From Thermoanaerobaculia bacterium (GTDB lineage: Bacteria > Acidobacteriota > Thermoanaerobaculia > Thermoanaerobaculales > Sulfomarinibacteraceae), in contig JAMOVQ010000026.1 in assembly GCA_027067575.1 (NCBI GenBank), positions 1-59,146 on the forward strand: a stretch of DNA of 59,146 bases. The letters are read 5' to 3'. The notes beneath the pieces were generated by a model. It was not told where the DNA came from. It was given only the letters and a program-made list of their open reading frames with translations, and ran no database searches. The position numbers were made by a program, and so were the translations under genes. Shown here in pieces: positions 33,395 to 41,022 of the stretch (position 1 is its first letter; every line of letters begins with the position of its first letter).

Positions 33395-34377
33395 GGCGCC
33401 TCCGAGAGCGTCAGGGTGCGGCGGACCTCCCGCCGCCACCACTCCAGGAGGTCGAGCAGCGTCTGTTCGATGGGAATGGCGGGCTCCCACCCCGTCGCCT
33501 CGCGGAACGCCTCGGCACTTCCCCACAGGGCCGGGATGTCGGCGGTCCGGAGACGGCCGGGATCGACGCGGACCTCGACGGTCTCCTCGCTGGAGGAGAG
33601 CAGGAGGTCGAGGACCCGCCGGATCGTGACGGGACGCCCCGAGCAGACGTTGTAGACGGCACCGGGTTCCCCCCGGGTGGCCGCCAGCCAGTATGCGCGG
33701 ACCACGTCGCGCACGTCACAGAGATCGCGGACCACGTCGAGGTTTCCGACCTCGATCCGCGGCGGACGCATCCCGGCCTCGATCTCGGCGATCTGCCGGG
33801 CGAAGGAGGAGGCGACGAACCGGGAGGGGCGGCGCGGCCCGGTGTGGTTGAACAGCCTGAGCCGGACGATCTCCATGGAGTACGCCGTGGCGTACTGGGC
33901 GGCCAGGAGGTCCTGGGCCGCCTTGCTGACGCCGTACGGGGAGACCGGCGCCAGCGGCGTATCCTCCCGGGCTGGGAGGTGGTCCTCGGGGACGGCCCCG
34001 TACACCTCGCCGGAGCAGGCCACCACGATCCTGGGGTTCATGTCCAGCGTCCGGATCCCCTCGAGGAGGTACACCTGGCCGATGGCGTTGACCTGGAGCA
34101 CCTCGGCGGGCGTGACCCACGAGGAGGAGACGGTGGAGGCCGCGGCGAGGTGGAAGACGATGTCGGGCCGCGCGGCCCGGAGCGCCCTGAGGATCGCCGG
34201 AGCGTCGGTCAGGTCGCCCTCGACGAGCCGGACGAGCGGTGCGATGGGGCCGAGCACCTCGGCCTCAGAGTCCCACCGGACGAGCCCCCAGATCGTGGCC
34301 TCGGGAACGCGCTCCACGAGCAGCTCGGCGAGGTACCGCCCGGCGAACCCGGTGATCCCGGTGATCAGGACGCGCAT
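33391..34377 (-). CDS. NAD(P)-sugar epimerase/reductase, GDP-4-keto-6-deoxymannose reductase-like
   Basis: Extended short-chain dehydrogenase of 328 aa. It has the Rossmann motif TGITGFAGRYL, the HLAAASTVSSSW segment, the catalytic Tyr/Lys pair in YGVSKAAQDL, and NHTGPRR. The pattern is closest to RMD (GDP-D-rhamnose formation) and related 4-reductases, but the substrate cannot be fixed by eye; no GDP-mannose dehydratase gene is here. It overlaps rmlD by 13 nt and the kinase fusion by 4 nt. Acts on a nucleotide sugar in the cytoplasm. Confidence 0.82.
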   Translation of the reverse strand: MRVLITGITGFAGRYLAELLVERVPEATIWGLVRWDSEAEVLGPIAPLVRLVEGDLTDAPAILRALRAARPDIVFHLAAASTVSSSWVTPAEVLQVNAIGQVYLLEGIRTLDMNPRIVVACSGEVYGAVPEDHLPAREDTPLAPVSPYGVSKAAQDLLAAQYATAYSMEIVRLRLFNHTGPRRPSRFVASSFARQIAEIEAGMRPPRIEVGNLDVVRDLCDVRDVVRAYWLAATRGEPGAVYNVCSGRPVTIRRVLDLLLSSSEETVEVRVDPGRLRTADIPALWGSAEAFREATGWEPAIPIEQTLLDLLEWWRREVRRTLTLSEAP

Positions 34378-35213
34378 CGTGCCTCCAGGTCGCGGTCGAG
34401 GGCGTTCTCCCACGGCGGGAGCTCCCGCCCGAGGAGCCGCCGGAGCCGGTCCGTCGCCAGGACGGAGTTCGCGGGCCGCCGGGCCGGCCGGGGGAACGCC
34501 TCGGTGGGAACGGGGCGGACCGCGACCCCCGGCGCGGTCCGCGCGACGATGGCCCGGGCGAACCCGTGCCAGGTCGTGGACCCGGCGTTGACGACGTGGA
34601 TCGTGCCCGTGGCCCCGCGGGCGAGGAGGTCGAGGATCGCCCCGGCGAGATCGGGGGCGTAGGTGGGGCAGCCGCGCTGATCGGCCACCACGTCCAGCGT
34701 CCGGGCTCCGGACTCGACCTGCCGGAGGATCGCCTCGACGAAGTTCCGGCCCCCGGGGCCGAACAGCCAGGCCGTCCGGACCACCAGGTGCCGGCGGGCG
34801 GTCCGGGCCAGCGACTCGCCGAGCGCCTTGCTCCGGCCGTAGGCGTTGACCGGGTCCACGGGGTCGTCCTCGGCCCACGGCCGGGAGCCGGTGCCCGGGA
34901 AGACGTAGTCGGTGGAGACCTGGACGAGCACCGCTCCGGCGAGATCGGCGGCGCGGGCCAGGTTGCCCACGGCGAGACCGTTGATCCGGTTGGCCGCGTC
35001 GGGCTCGGACTCGCAGCGGTCAACGTCGGTCATCGCCGCGCAGTTGACGATCACCGACGGGCGCACGCGGAGGACCGTCCGCTCCACGGCCACGGGATCG
35101 GCGATGTCCAGCGTGTCGAGATCGTGCCCCTCGGCCGCGAGCCTCCGCCTGGCGGCCTCGGCGAGGAGGGCCGCGCCCAGCTGGCCGCGGGACCCCGTGA
35201 CGAGGACCGTCAT
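34365..35213 (-). CDS. rmlD: dTDP-4-dehydrorhamnose reductase (RmlD)
   Basis: Last step of dTDP-L-rhamnose synthesis, 282 aa. The N-terminus has VLVTGSRGQLGAAL, followed by VNCAAMTDVDRCE, VQVSTDYVFPGTG, the catalytic YGRSKALGE and VRTAWLFGPGGRNF, all typical of RmlD. ATG 35213 overlaps the rmlB stop by 4 nt. The other enzymes of the pathway (rmlA, rmlC) are not adjacent and must be encoded elsewhere if dTDP-rhamnose is made. Confidence 0.95.
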   Translation of the reverse strand: MTVLVTGSRGQLGAALLAEAARRRLAAEGHDLDTLDIADPVAVERTVLRVRPSVIVNCAAMTDVDRCESEPDAANRINGLAVGNLARAADLAGAVLVQVSTDYVFPGTGSRPWAEDDPVDPVNAYGRSKALGESLARTARRHLVVRTAWLFGPGGRNFVEAILRQVESGARTLDVVADQRGCPTYAPDLAGAILDLLARGATGTIHVVNAGSTTWHGFARAIVARTAPGVAVRPVPTEAFPRPARRPANSVLATDRLRRLLGRELPPWENALDRDLEARCAS

Positions 35214-36244
35214 CCCGCCGGCCCGTCCTCCAGGCGCCGCCCGTACTGGCGGCGGTAGTAGGCGGCGAACTCCTCGTCCCCCTCGCGGATCGGACGCCAC
35301 CAGTCCGGGTGGTCCACGTACCACCGGACCGTCGTCTCCAGGGCGTCCTCGAAGGAGGTCTCCGGCCGCCACCCCAGGGCGGCGAGCTTGGAGGCGTCGA
35401 GGGAGTACCGGCGGTCGTGGCCCGGCCGGTCCTCGACGAACCGGATCAGGTCGCGGGGGCGGCCGAGGAGGTCGAGGATCCGCGTGGTGATCTCCAGGTT
35501 CGTCCGCTCGTTGCCGCCGGCGATGTTGTACACCTCGCCAGGATCGCCGTGGGAGAGCAGGAAGTCGATGGCCCGGCAGTGGTCCAGGACCCAGAGCCAG
35601 TCCCTGACGTTGCCGCCGTCGCCGTACAGCGGCAGGGGCAGGCCGGTCAGGGCGTTGGTGACGAACAGGGGGATCAGCTTCTCCGGGTACTGGTACGGGC
35701 CGAAGTTGTTCGAGGCGCGGGTGATGATCACCGGCACGCCGAACGACGCCCAGAACGAGAAGGCGATCCGGTCGCCGCCGGCCTTGGAGGCCGAGTACGG
35801 GTTCGTCGGCATCAGGGGCGAGCTCTCGGTGAACGATCCGCGGTCGATGGAGCCGTACACCTCGTCGGTGGAGACCTGGACGAACCGGGCCACGCCGCGC
35901 CGGCGGGCCTCCTCCAGCAGCACCCAGACGCCGTAGCAGTCGGTCTGGATGAAGTGGCCGGCGCCGAGGAGCGAGCGGTCCACGTGGGTCTCCGCGGCGA
36001 AGTTGACCACCGCGTCGCAGCCGTCCATGGCGTCGCGGACGGCCTCGGCGTCGCAGATGTCCCCGTGGACGAACCGGTAGCGCGGGTCGTCCTCGATGTC
36101 GGCCAGGTTCTCGCGCCGGCCGGCGTAGGTCAGTGCGTCGAGGTTGACCACCTCGAGGCCGGGGCGGGCCGCGAGCACGTGCCGGACGAAGTTCGACCCG
36201 ATGAACCCGCAGCCGCCGGTGACGAGAAGCCGTTCGATCCGCAT
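35210..36244 (-). CDS. rmlB: dTDP-glucose 4,6-dehydratase (RmlB)
   Basis: Converts dTDP-glucose to the 4-keto-6-deoxy sugar, 344 aa. Motifs include VTGGCGFIGSNFVRH for NAD binding, NFAAETHVDRS, STDEVYGS, the catalytic YSASKAGGD, NNFGPYQYPEKLIPLF, GDGGNVRDW and the late RPGHDRRY, all strongly RmlB. It is the first gene of the operon rmlB-rmlD-reductase-kinase fusion. The start ATG 36244 has TACGAT 7 nt upstream and no ribosome-binding site, so the transcript is probably leaderless. Confidence 0.97.
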   Translation of the reverse strand: MRIERLLVTGGCGFIGSNFVRHVLAARPGLEVVNLDALTYAGRRENLADIEDDPRYRFVHGDICDAEAVRDAMDGCDAVVNFAAETHVDRSLLGAGHFIQTDCYGVWVLLEEARRRGVARFVQVSTDEVYGSIDRGSFTESSPLMPTNPYSASKAGGDRIAFSFWASFGVPVIITRASNNFGPYQYPEKLIPLFVTNALTGLPLPLYGDGGNVRDWLWVLDHCRAIDFLLSHGDPGEVYNIAGGNERTNLEITTRILDLLGRPRDLIRFVEDRPGHDRRYSLDASKLAALGWRPETSFEDALETTVRWYVDHPDWWRPIREGDEEFAAYYRRQYGRRLEDGPAG

Positions 36245-36251
36245 CGCCGGA

Positions 36252-36258
36252 ATCGTAC
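36252..36258 (-). promoter_or_regulatory. Leaderless-type -10 element of the rml operon
   Basis: Minus-strand GTACGAT ends 7 nt before ATG 36244, with no ribosome-binding site. Confidence 0.5.
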
Positions 36259-36369
36259 CAGAGCCCGGTGCCCCCGGCAGGATCCCGGCCCCGGGCGGTG
36301 GGCCGCGGGGTGCGCCCCGCCCGGGTACCCCGGCGGGGGCGAGCTCCTCCCGGTCCGCCCGTGCGACAC

Positions 36370-36403
36370 GCTGGCGCCGCCTGCGGCGTCGCTGCCGGCC
36401 GCC
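36370..36403. repeat. 34-bp repeat shared with 57310-57343
   Basis: Identical over 34 bp to 57310-57343. It contains the imperfectly palindromic GGCGCCGCCTGCGGCGTC and ends GCCGGCCGCC. Confidence 0.75.
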
Positions 36404-36549
36404 GGTTGACCTCGGCTGGCTGAGAATCAAACACTGTCCCCTTCTTGGGGAGGCTCTGCCCTGTTGGCACGCGGAAATCCTCCAGGCCTCCCCGTCCGAC
36501 CACCACCGTCCCGCCGGGGCACGGCGAACAGCCTCCCGGAACGGGCGTC

Positions 36550-36578
36550 TTGACCGTACCGGGCGGTTGGGGTAGGCT
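36550..36578 (+). promoter_or_regulatory. Promoter of the rpsU-mutS2-dnaG operon
   Basis: TTGACC (36550-36555), a 17-nt spacer, TAGGCT (36573-36578). It gives a leader of about 50 nt ending in GGAGGGGG before GTG 36638. Confidence 0.6.
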
Positions 36579-36637
36579 ACGGGCCCTGCGTGGTGTGCCT
36601 GCACACGAGACCGGCGCAGAGGAGGGGGTGAGCACCA

Positions 36638-36850
36638 GTGCCGACCGGAGTCGTGGTTCGCGAGAACGAGTCGTTCGAGCAGGCACTGCGCCGTTTCAAG
36701 CGCAAGTGCGAGAAGGCCGGCATCCTCTCCGAGGTCAAGCGCCGCCGCTACTACGAGAAGCCCTCCGAGCGCCGCAAGCACCAGATCATGGCCGCGCGGA
36801 AGAAGATGCTCCGCAAGCTGGCCAAGCAGCGCCGGGCCGGGATGCTCTGA
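36638..36850 (+). CDS. rpsU: 30S ribosomal protein S21
   Basis: Small basic ribosomal protein of 70 aa that helps base-pair mRNA with 16S rRNA. It matches bS21 throughout: [39 protein letters not shown] and a Lys/Arg-rich tail. The GTG start follows GGAGGGGG by 9 nt. It is the promoter-proximal gene of an operon with mutS2 (7 nt later) and dnaG. Confidence 0.97.
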   Translation: MPTGVVVRENESFEQALRRFKRKCEKAGILSEVKRRRYYEKPSERRKHQIMAARKKMLRKLAKQRRAGML

Positions 36851-36857
36851 TCAGCCA

Positions 36858-39242
36858 GTGACCCGCCGCTGCGCCACCGAGATCGAGTTCCCCGAGGTGC
36901 TCCGCCTCGTGGCGGCCCACGCCAGGAGCCCGCTCGGTGCCAGGCGGATCCTCGAAACCGACGCCCTTCCCTCACCGGGGGAGGGCGTTCTCTCGTGCCG
37001 GCTGACCTTGGAGGCCGAACGGCTGCTCGCCGAGGAGGGCCCCCTTCACCTCGGCGGGATCGACGACGCGCTCCCCCTGCTCGATCCGGCGTCGCCGCCC
37101 CCGGCCGAGGTGCCGGGCCTGATGGCCCTGCTCTCCCTGGCCCGGCGCGTGGCGTCGGTCCGCCGGACCCTGGCCGGGCTCGGGACCGAGTTCGAGCGGC
37201 TCGACGAGCTGGGCCGGAGGCTCCCGGACACCGCCGGGCTGGTCCAGTGGGTCTCGCAGCGCCTCGGCCGCGACGGCACGGTGCCCGACACGGCCTCCCC
37301 CCAGCTCGCCTCGGTCCGCCGCGGACTCGTCCGCACCCGGCGTGAGCTGCTCCAACGGCTGGAGGCGTTCCGGAGGCGGCACGCTGCCGCGGCCACCGAC
37401 GCGCCCCCCACCGTGCGCCGGGACCGGTACTGCCTGCCGGTCCGCGCCGCCGCGCGCAACGAGGTGCCCGGCCTCGTCCTCGATGCGTCGGGCTCCGGCG
37501 CCACGGTGTTCGTCGAGCCGTTCGAGATCGTCGACGCCAACAACGCGCTGGTGGAGCTCGCCGCCAGGGAACGCGAGGAGGTCCGGCGGATCGTGGACGA
37601 GGTGGCTGCGGCCATGACGGCGGCGATCCCAGAACTGCGGCGCGCCGCCGACGTCCTGGCCGAGCTCGACGCCGCCCAGGCCCGGGCGCTGTTCGGCCGG
37701 GCCGCCGGGGGGATCGTCGTGCCGCCCGGCGGGGAGGCGCTCGTCCTGGAGTCCGCGCGCCATCCCCTCCTCGACGAACGGCTGGCCCCGCTCCGGCGGG
37801 AGGTGCTCGGTGAGGACCCCGAGCTCGACCGGCGCGTCGTCCCCCTCGACCTCGAGCTCCCCCCCGACGTTCGCACCCTCGTGATCTCCGGTCCCAACGC
37901 GGGCGGCAAGACCGTCGTGCTCAAGACCGTTGGGCTGATGGTGCTGATGGCGTACCACGGGATCCCCCTCCCCGCCGGTGAGGGGACGCACATCCCCGCC
38001 ATCGACCGGCTCTGGTGCCACGTGGGCGACGAGCAGGACGTGGCCCGCGACCTCTCCACCTTCTCGGCGGCCATGGCCGCCACGAGCGAGCTGCTGGCCT
38101 CTCCTCCCGGCCGGACGCTGGTGCTGTACGACGAGCTCGGAGCGGGCACCGACCCGCTCGAGGGCGCGGCGCTGGGCACGGCGCTCCTGGAGGAGCTGAC
38201 CCGGCGCGGCGGGATCACCATCGCCACGACGCACCTGGCCGCCATCTCCCAGGCGGTGGCCGGCGCCGAGGGGATGGAGAACGCCGCCATGGGGTACGAC
38301 GAGGCCACGGGCCGCCCGACCTACCGCCTCGTCGTGGGCCGGCCGGGCCGCTCCCGCGGGCTCGAGATCGCCCGGCGGATGGGGGTCCCGGCCGCGGTGG
38401 TGGACCGGGCCGACGCCCTCCTCGGCGGCCAGCACCTGGAGATGGAGCGGTGGCTCCGCAGGATGGAGCGGCTGGAGCAGGAGCTGGAGGCCGCGCGCCG
38501 GACGCTCGAGCTGGACTCGATCGAGCTGGCCCGCCGGAGGCGGGAGGCCGAGGAGGAGCGAAGGCGGCTGGAGGAGGAACGACGGCGGCTCGGGGAGCGG
38601 CTGGAGGCCGAGCGGACGGCACTCCGCCGGAAGGCGAAGGAGAGGCTCGACCGGGCCATGGCCCGGCTCGACGAGGCGATGGAGCGGCAGGAACGGCTGG
38701 GGCGCCGGCGCCGCGAGCGGATCCGGCAGGAGGCGCTGGCGCTGGACGCCAGCGGGGGGGGTCCGGCCCCGGAGGCCCCGGCGGCGCTGGAGCCGGGCGT
38801 CCCCGTCCGCCTGCGCTCCCTCGGCACCCGGGGGACGGTGGAGGCCGTCCGCGGGGGGCGGGTGCGGGTTGCCGCCGGGGGCAAGCGGATCTGGGTCGCC
38901 GCGGACGACGTGGAACCGGAGCCCGTGCCGGCGGGAACGGCGAGCGCCCCGGCCCGCGCCGTCCGCGTCGCCGTGGAGGCCCCGGCGGAGCGCGAGATCA
39001 AGCTGCTCGGGATGGATGCCGAGACGGCCCGGGAGGAGCTGGAGCGGTTCCTGGACCGCGCGTTCGCCGCCGGGGTCCCCCGGGTGCGGGTGGTCCACGG
39101 GCACGGCACCGGGACACTGCGCCGCGTGGTGGGCGAGCTGTGCCGTACCCACCCCGCGGTCCACGCCTTCGCCCACCCGCCCCAGCACCGGGGCGGCTCG
39201 GGCGTGACGGAGATCGAGCTGGAGGAGCCCGGCGATGGGTGA
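36858..39242 (+). CDS. mutS2: MutS2 (MutS-like ATPase with Smr domain)
   Basis: Protein of 794 aa, the usual length. It lacks the mismatch-recognition domain and has the MutS ATPase: GPNAGGKT (Walker A), YDELGAGTDPLEGAAL (Walker B), then the long coiled coil of MutS2 (about 530-620) and a C-terminal Smr domain. MutS2 acts in recombination control or in rescue of collided ribosomes. The Smr motifs differ from the norm: LDLRG reads IKLLG, and HGKGTG reads HGHGTGTLR. The GTG start, 7 nt after rpsU and without a good ribosome-binding site, suggests coupling to rpsU; the position next to rpsU suits a ribosome-linked role. Confidence 0.93.
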   Translation: MTRRCATEIEFPEVLRLVAAHARSPLGARRILETDALPSPGEGVLSCRLTLEAERLLAEEGPLHLGGIDDALPLLDPASPPPAEVPGLMALLSLARRVASVRRTLAGLGTEFERLDELGRRLPDTAGLVQWVSQRLGRDGTVPDTASPQLASVRRGLVRTRRELLQRLEAFRRRHAAAATDAPPTVRRDRYCLPVRAAARNEVPGLVLDASGSGATVFVEPFEIVDANNALVELAAREREEVRRIVDEVAAAMTAAIPELRRAADVLAELDAAQARALFGRAAGGIVVPPGGEALVLESARHPLLDERLAPLRREVLGEDPELDRRVVPLDLELPPDVRTLVISGPNAGGKTVVLKTVGLMVLMAYHGIPLPAGEGTHIPAIDRLWCHVGDEQDVARDLSTFSAAMAATSELLASPPGRTLVLYDELGAGTDPLEGAALGTALLEELTRRGGITIATTHLAAISQAVAGAEGMENAAMGYDEATGRPTYRLVVGRPGRSRGLEIARRMGVPAAVVDRADALLGGQHLEMERWLRRMERLEQELEAARRTLELDSIELARRRREAEEERRRLEEERRRLGERLEAERTALRRKAKERLDRAMARLDEAMERQERLGRRRRERIRQEALALDASGGGPAPEAPAALEPGVPVRLRSLGTRGTVEAVRGGRVRVAAGGKRIWVAADDVEPEPVPAGTASAPARAVRVAVEAPAEREIKLLGMDAETAREELERFLDRAFAAGVPRVRVVHGHGTGTLRRVVGELCRTHPAVHAFAHPPQHRGGSGVTEIELEEPGDG

Positions 39243-40974
39243 GTACGACCTCGACCGCGCCGTGGTGGCCCGGGTCCGCGACGCCGCGGACATCGTGGAG
39301 GTCGTCTCCGAGCACGTGGCGCTCAAACGGCGCGGGCGCAACTGGACCGGCCTGTGCCCGTTCCACGAGGAGAAGACGCCGTCGTTCTCGGTCAACGCCG
39401 AGAAGGGGCTGTACTACTGCTTCGGCTGCCACGCCGGCGGGGACGTCATCGACTTCGTCATGCGGCTCGAACGGATGGACTTCCCCGAGGCCGTGGAGTA
39501 CCTGGCCCGGCGGTTCGGCGTGGAGCTCCCCCGGCGTTCGCCGGGGCAGCTCAGGGCCCGGCGCGAGGCGGAGCGGGTGGCGGGGATCCTCGGGGAGGCC
39601 CAGCGGTTCTTCGTCGAACGGCTCGGCCGTCCGGACGCTGCCGAGGCGCGCCGCACCCTCGAGGCGCGGGGGTTCCCGGAACCCACCTGGAGCGAGTTCG
39701 GGTTCGGGTTCGCCCCCGACGGCTGGCGTGAGCTGATCGGCGCCCTGGGCAGGCGCCACCCGGTCCAGGCGCTCGTGGACGCCGGCCTCGCCCTGGTCCC
39801 CGAGAGGGGCGGGAACCCGTACGACCGGTTCCGGAACCGGATCACCTTCCCGATCCGGGCCGCCGACGGCTCCCTGATCGCCTTCGGCGGGCGTGCGCTG
39901 GGCGACACGGAACCCAAGTACCTCAACAGCCCGGAGGGCCCGCTGTTCAGCAAGCGGTCGGTGCTGTTCATGCTGGACCGGGCGCGCCGGGCGGCCGCCG
40001 ACGAGGGGGGCGTCCTCGTGGTGGAGGGGTACTTCGACTGCCTCTCCCTCCACCGGGCCGGGATCGTGAACGTGGTCGCCACGCTGGGGACCTCGCTGAC
40101 ACCGGAGCACGCCCGGCTCCTGCGGCGGCTGACCTCGCGGGTCGTGCTGGCGTACGACGCCGACCCCGCCGGACGCCGGGCCGCTGGCGCCGGCGCCCGG
40201 GTGCTGCTCGAGGCCGGGCTCGAGGCGGCGGTGCTCGTGCTTCCCGAGGGGAAGGATCCCGACGACATCGTCCGGGAGGAGGGGCCCGACCGGTTCCGCG
40301 AGCTGATGGCACGTCCCGTCCCGCTGCTCGACTTTCTCCTCGGCGACGCGCCGAACGATCCCGAGGGCCGCCGGCGCATCGGCCGCGAGATCGCCGAGCT
40401 CGTGGCCGGGGCGCGGGATCCCGTCACCCGGTTCGCGCTCCAGGAGGAGCTGGCACGGCGTCTGGATCTCCCCATCGCCGTCATCGCCGAGGCCGGTCGG
40501 CGGCGGGCCCGGCGCGGTCCCCGGGCCGGGCAGGCGGAGACGGCGGTGGAGGAGCCGGTCCCCACGGGAGAGCTCGAGCTGGTCCGGATCGTCCTGGAAG
40601 GGACGCCGGATCTCCGGCGGAAGGCCCTGGAGGCCGTGCGGGACGACCTGCTTCGGAGCGAGGTGGTCCGCGCCGTGTTCACGGCCGTCCGCGCGCTGGA
40701 GACGGAGGACACGGACATCGTGGGCTCGCTCCTTGCGAAGGGCACCGACCCCGCCGTCCACCGGCTCGTCGCCAGGGTCACCGCGTCGGAGCTGCCACCG
40801 GTGGACGAACGTTCGGCGCTCCAGCTGATCGGCCGCACCGCCAGGATCCACGCCTCGGAGGCCGCACGCCGGCTTCAGCGGGCGATCCGCGAGGCGGAGG
40901 AACGGGGTGACGAAGCAACGCTCGCCAAGCTGCTCGAGGAAAAGACCAGGCTCCGGGGAAGCGGAATGGTGTGA
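39235..40974 (+). CDS. dnaG: DNA primase (DnaG)
   Basis: Makes RNA primers at the replication fork, 579 aa. The CHC2 zinc finger shows C41-P-F-H44 and C62-F-G-C65. The TOPRIM core has VVEGYFDCLSLHRAG and LAYDADPAGRRA. The C-terminal helicase-binding part (about 430-579) is present but divergent. ATG 39235 overlaps the end of mutS2 by 8 nt, so the two are coupled. In many bacteria rpsU-dnaG-rpoD form one operon; here mutS2 sits between rpsU and dnaG, and rpoD does not follow. Confidence 0.97.
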   Translation: MGEYDLDRAVVARVRDAADIVEVVSEHVALKRRGRNWTGLCPFHEEKTPSFSVNAEKGLYYCFGCHAGGDVIDFVMRLERMDFPEAVEYLARRFGVELPRRSPGQLRARREAERVAGILGEAQRFFVERLGRPDAAEARRTLEARGFPEPTWSEFGFGFAPDGWRELIGALGRRHPVQALVDAGLALVPERGGNPYDRFRNRITFPIRAADGSLIAFGGRALGDTEPKYLNSPEGPLFSKRSVLFMLDRARRAAADEGGVLVVEGYFDCLSLHRAGIVNVVATLGTSLTPEHARLLRRLTSRVVLAYDADPAGRRAAGAGARVLLEAGLEAAVLVLPEGKDPDDIVREEGPDRFRELMARPVPLLDFLLGDAPNDPEGRRRIGREIAELVAGARDPVTRFALQEELARRLDLPIAVIAEAGRRRARRGPRAGQAETAVEEPVPTGELELVRIVLEGTPDLRRKALEAVRDDLLRSEVVRAVFTAVRALETEDTDIVGSLLAKGTDPAVHRLVARVTASELPPVDERSALQLIGRTARIHASEAARRLQRAIREAEERGDEATLAKLLEEKTRLRGSGMV

Positions 40975-41022
40975 CCACCGTTCTCGTTGCGGAGAGGAAG
41001 AGGACCGGGGGAACTGCATGTC

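Larger units (their letters stand above)
36245..36637. other. Gene-free stretch between rmlB and rpsU
   Basis: Holds the rmlB -10 box, a GC-rich segment including a 34-bp block (36370-36403) identical to 57310-57343, a GGGACAGTGTTT-type motif on the minus strand (36427-36441), and the rpsU promoter and leader. No gene seen. Confidence 0.7.
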
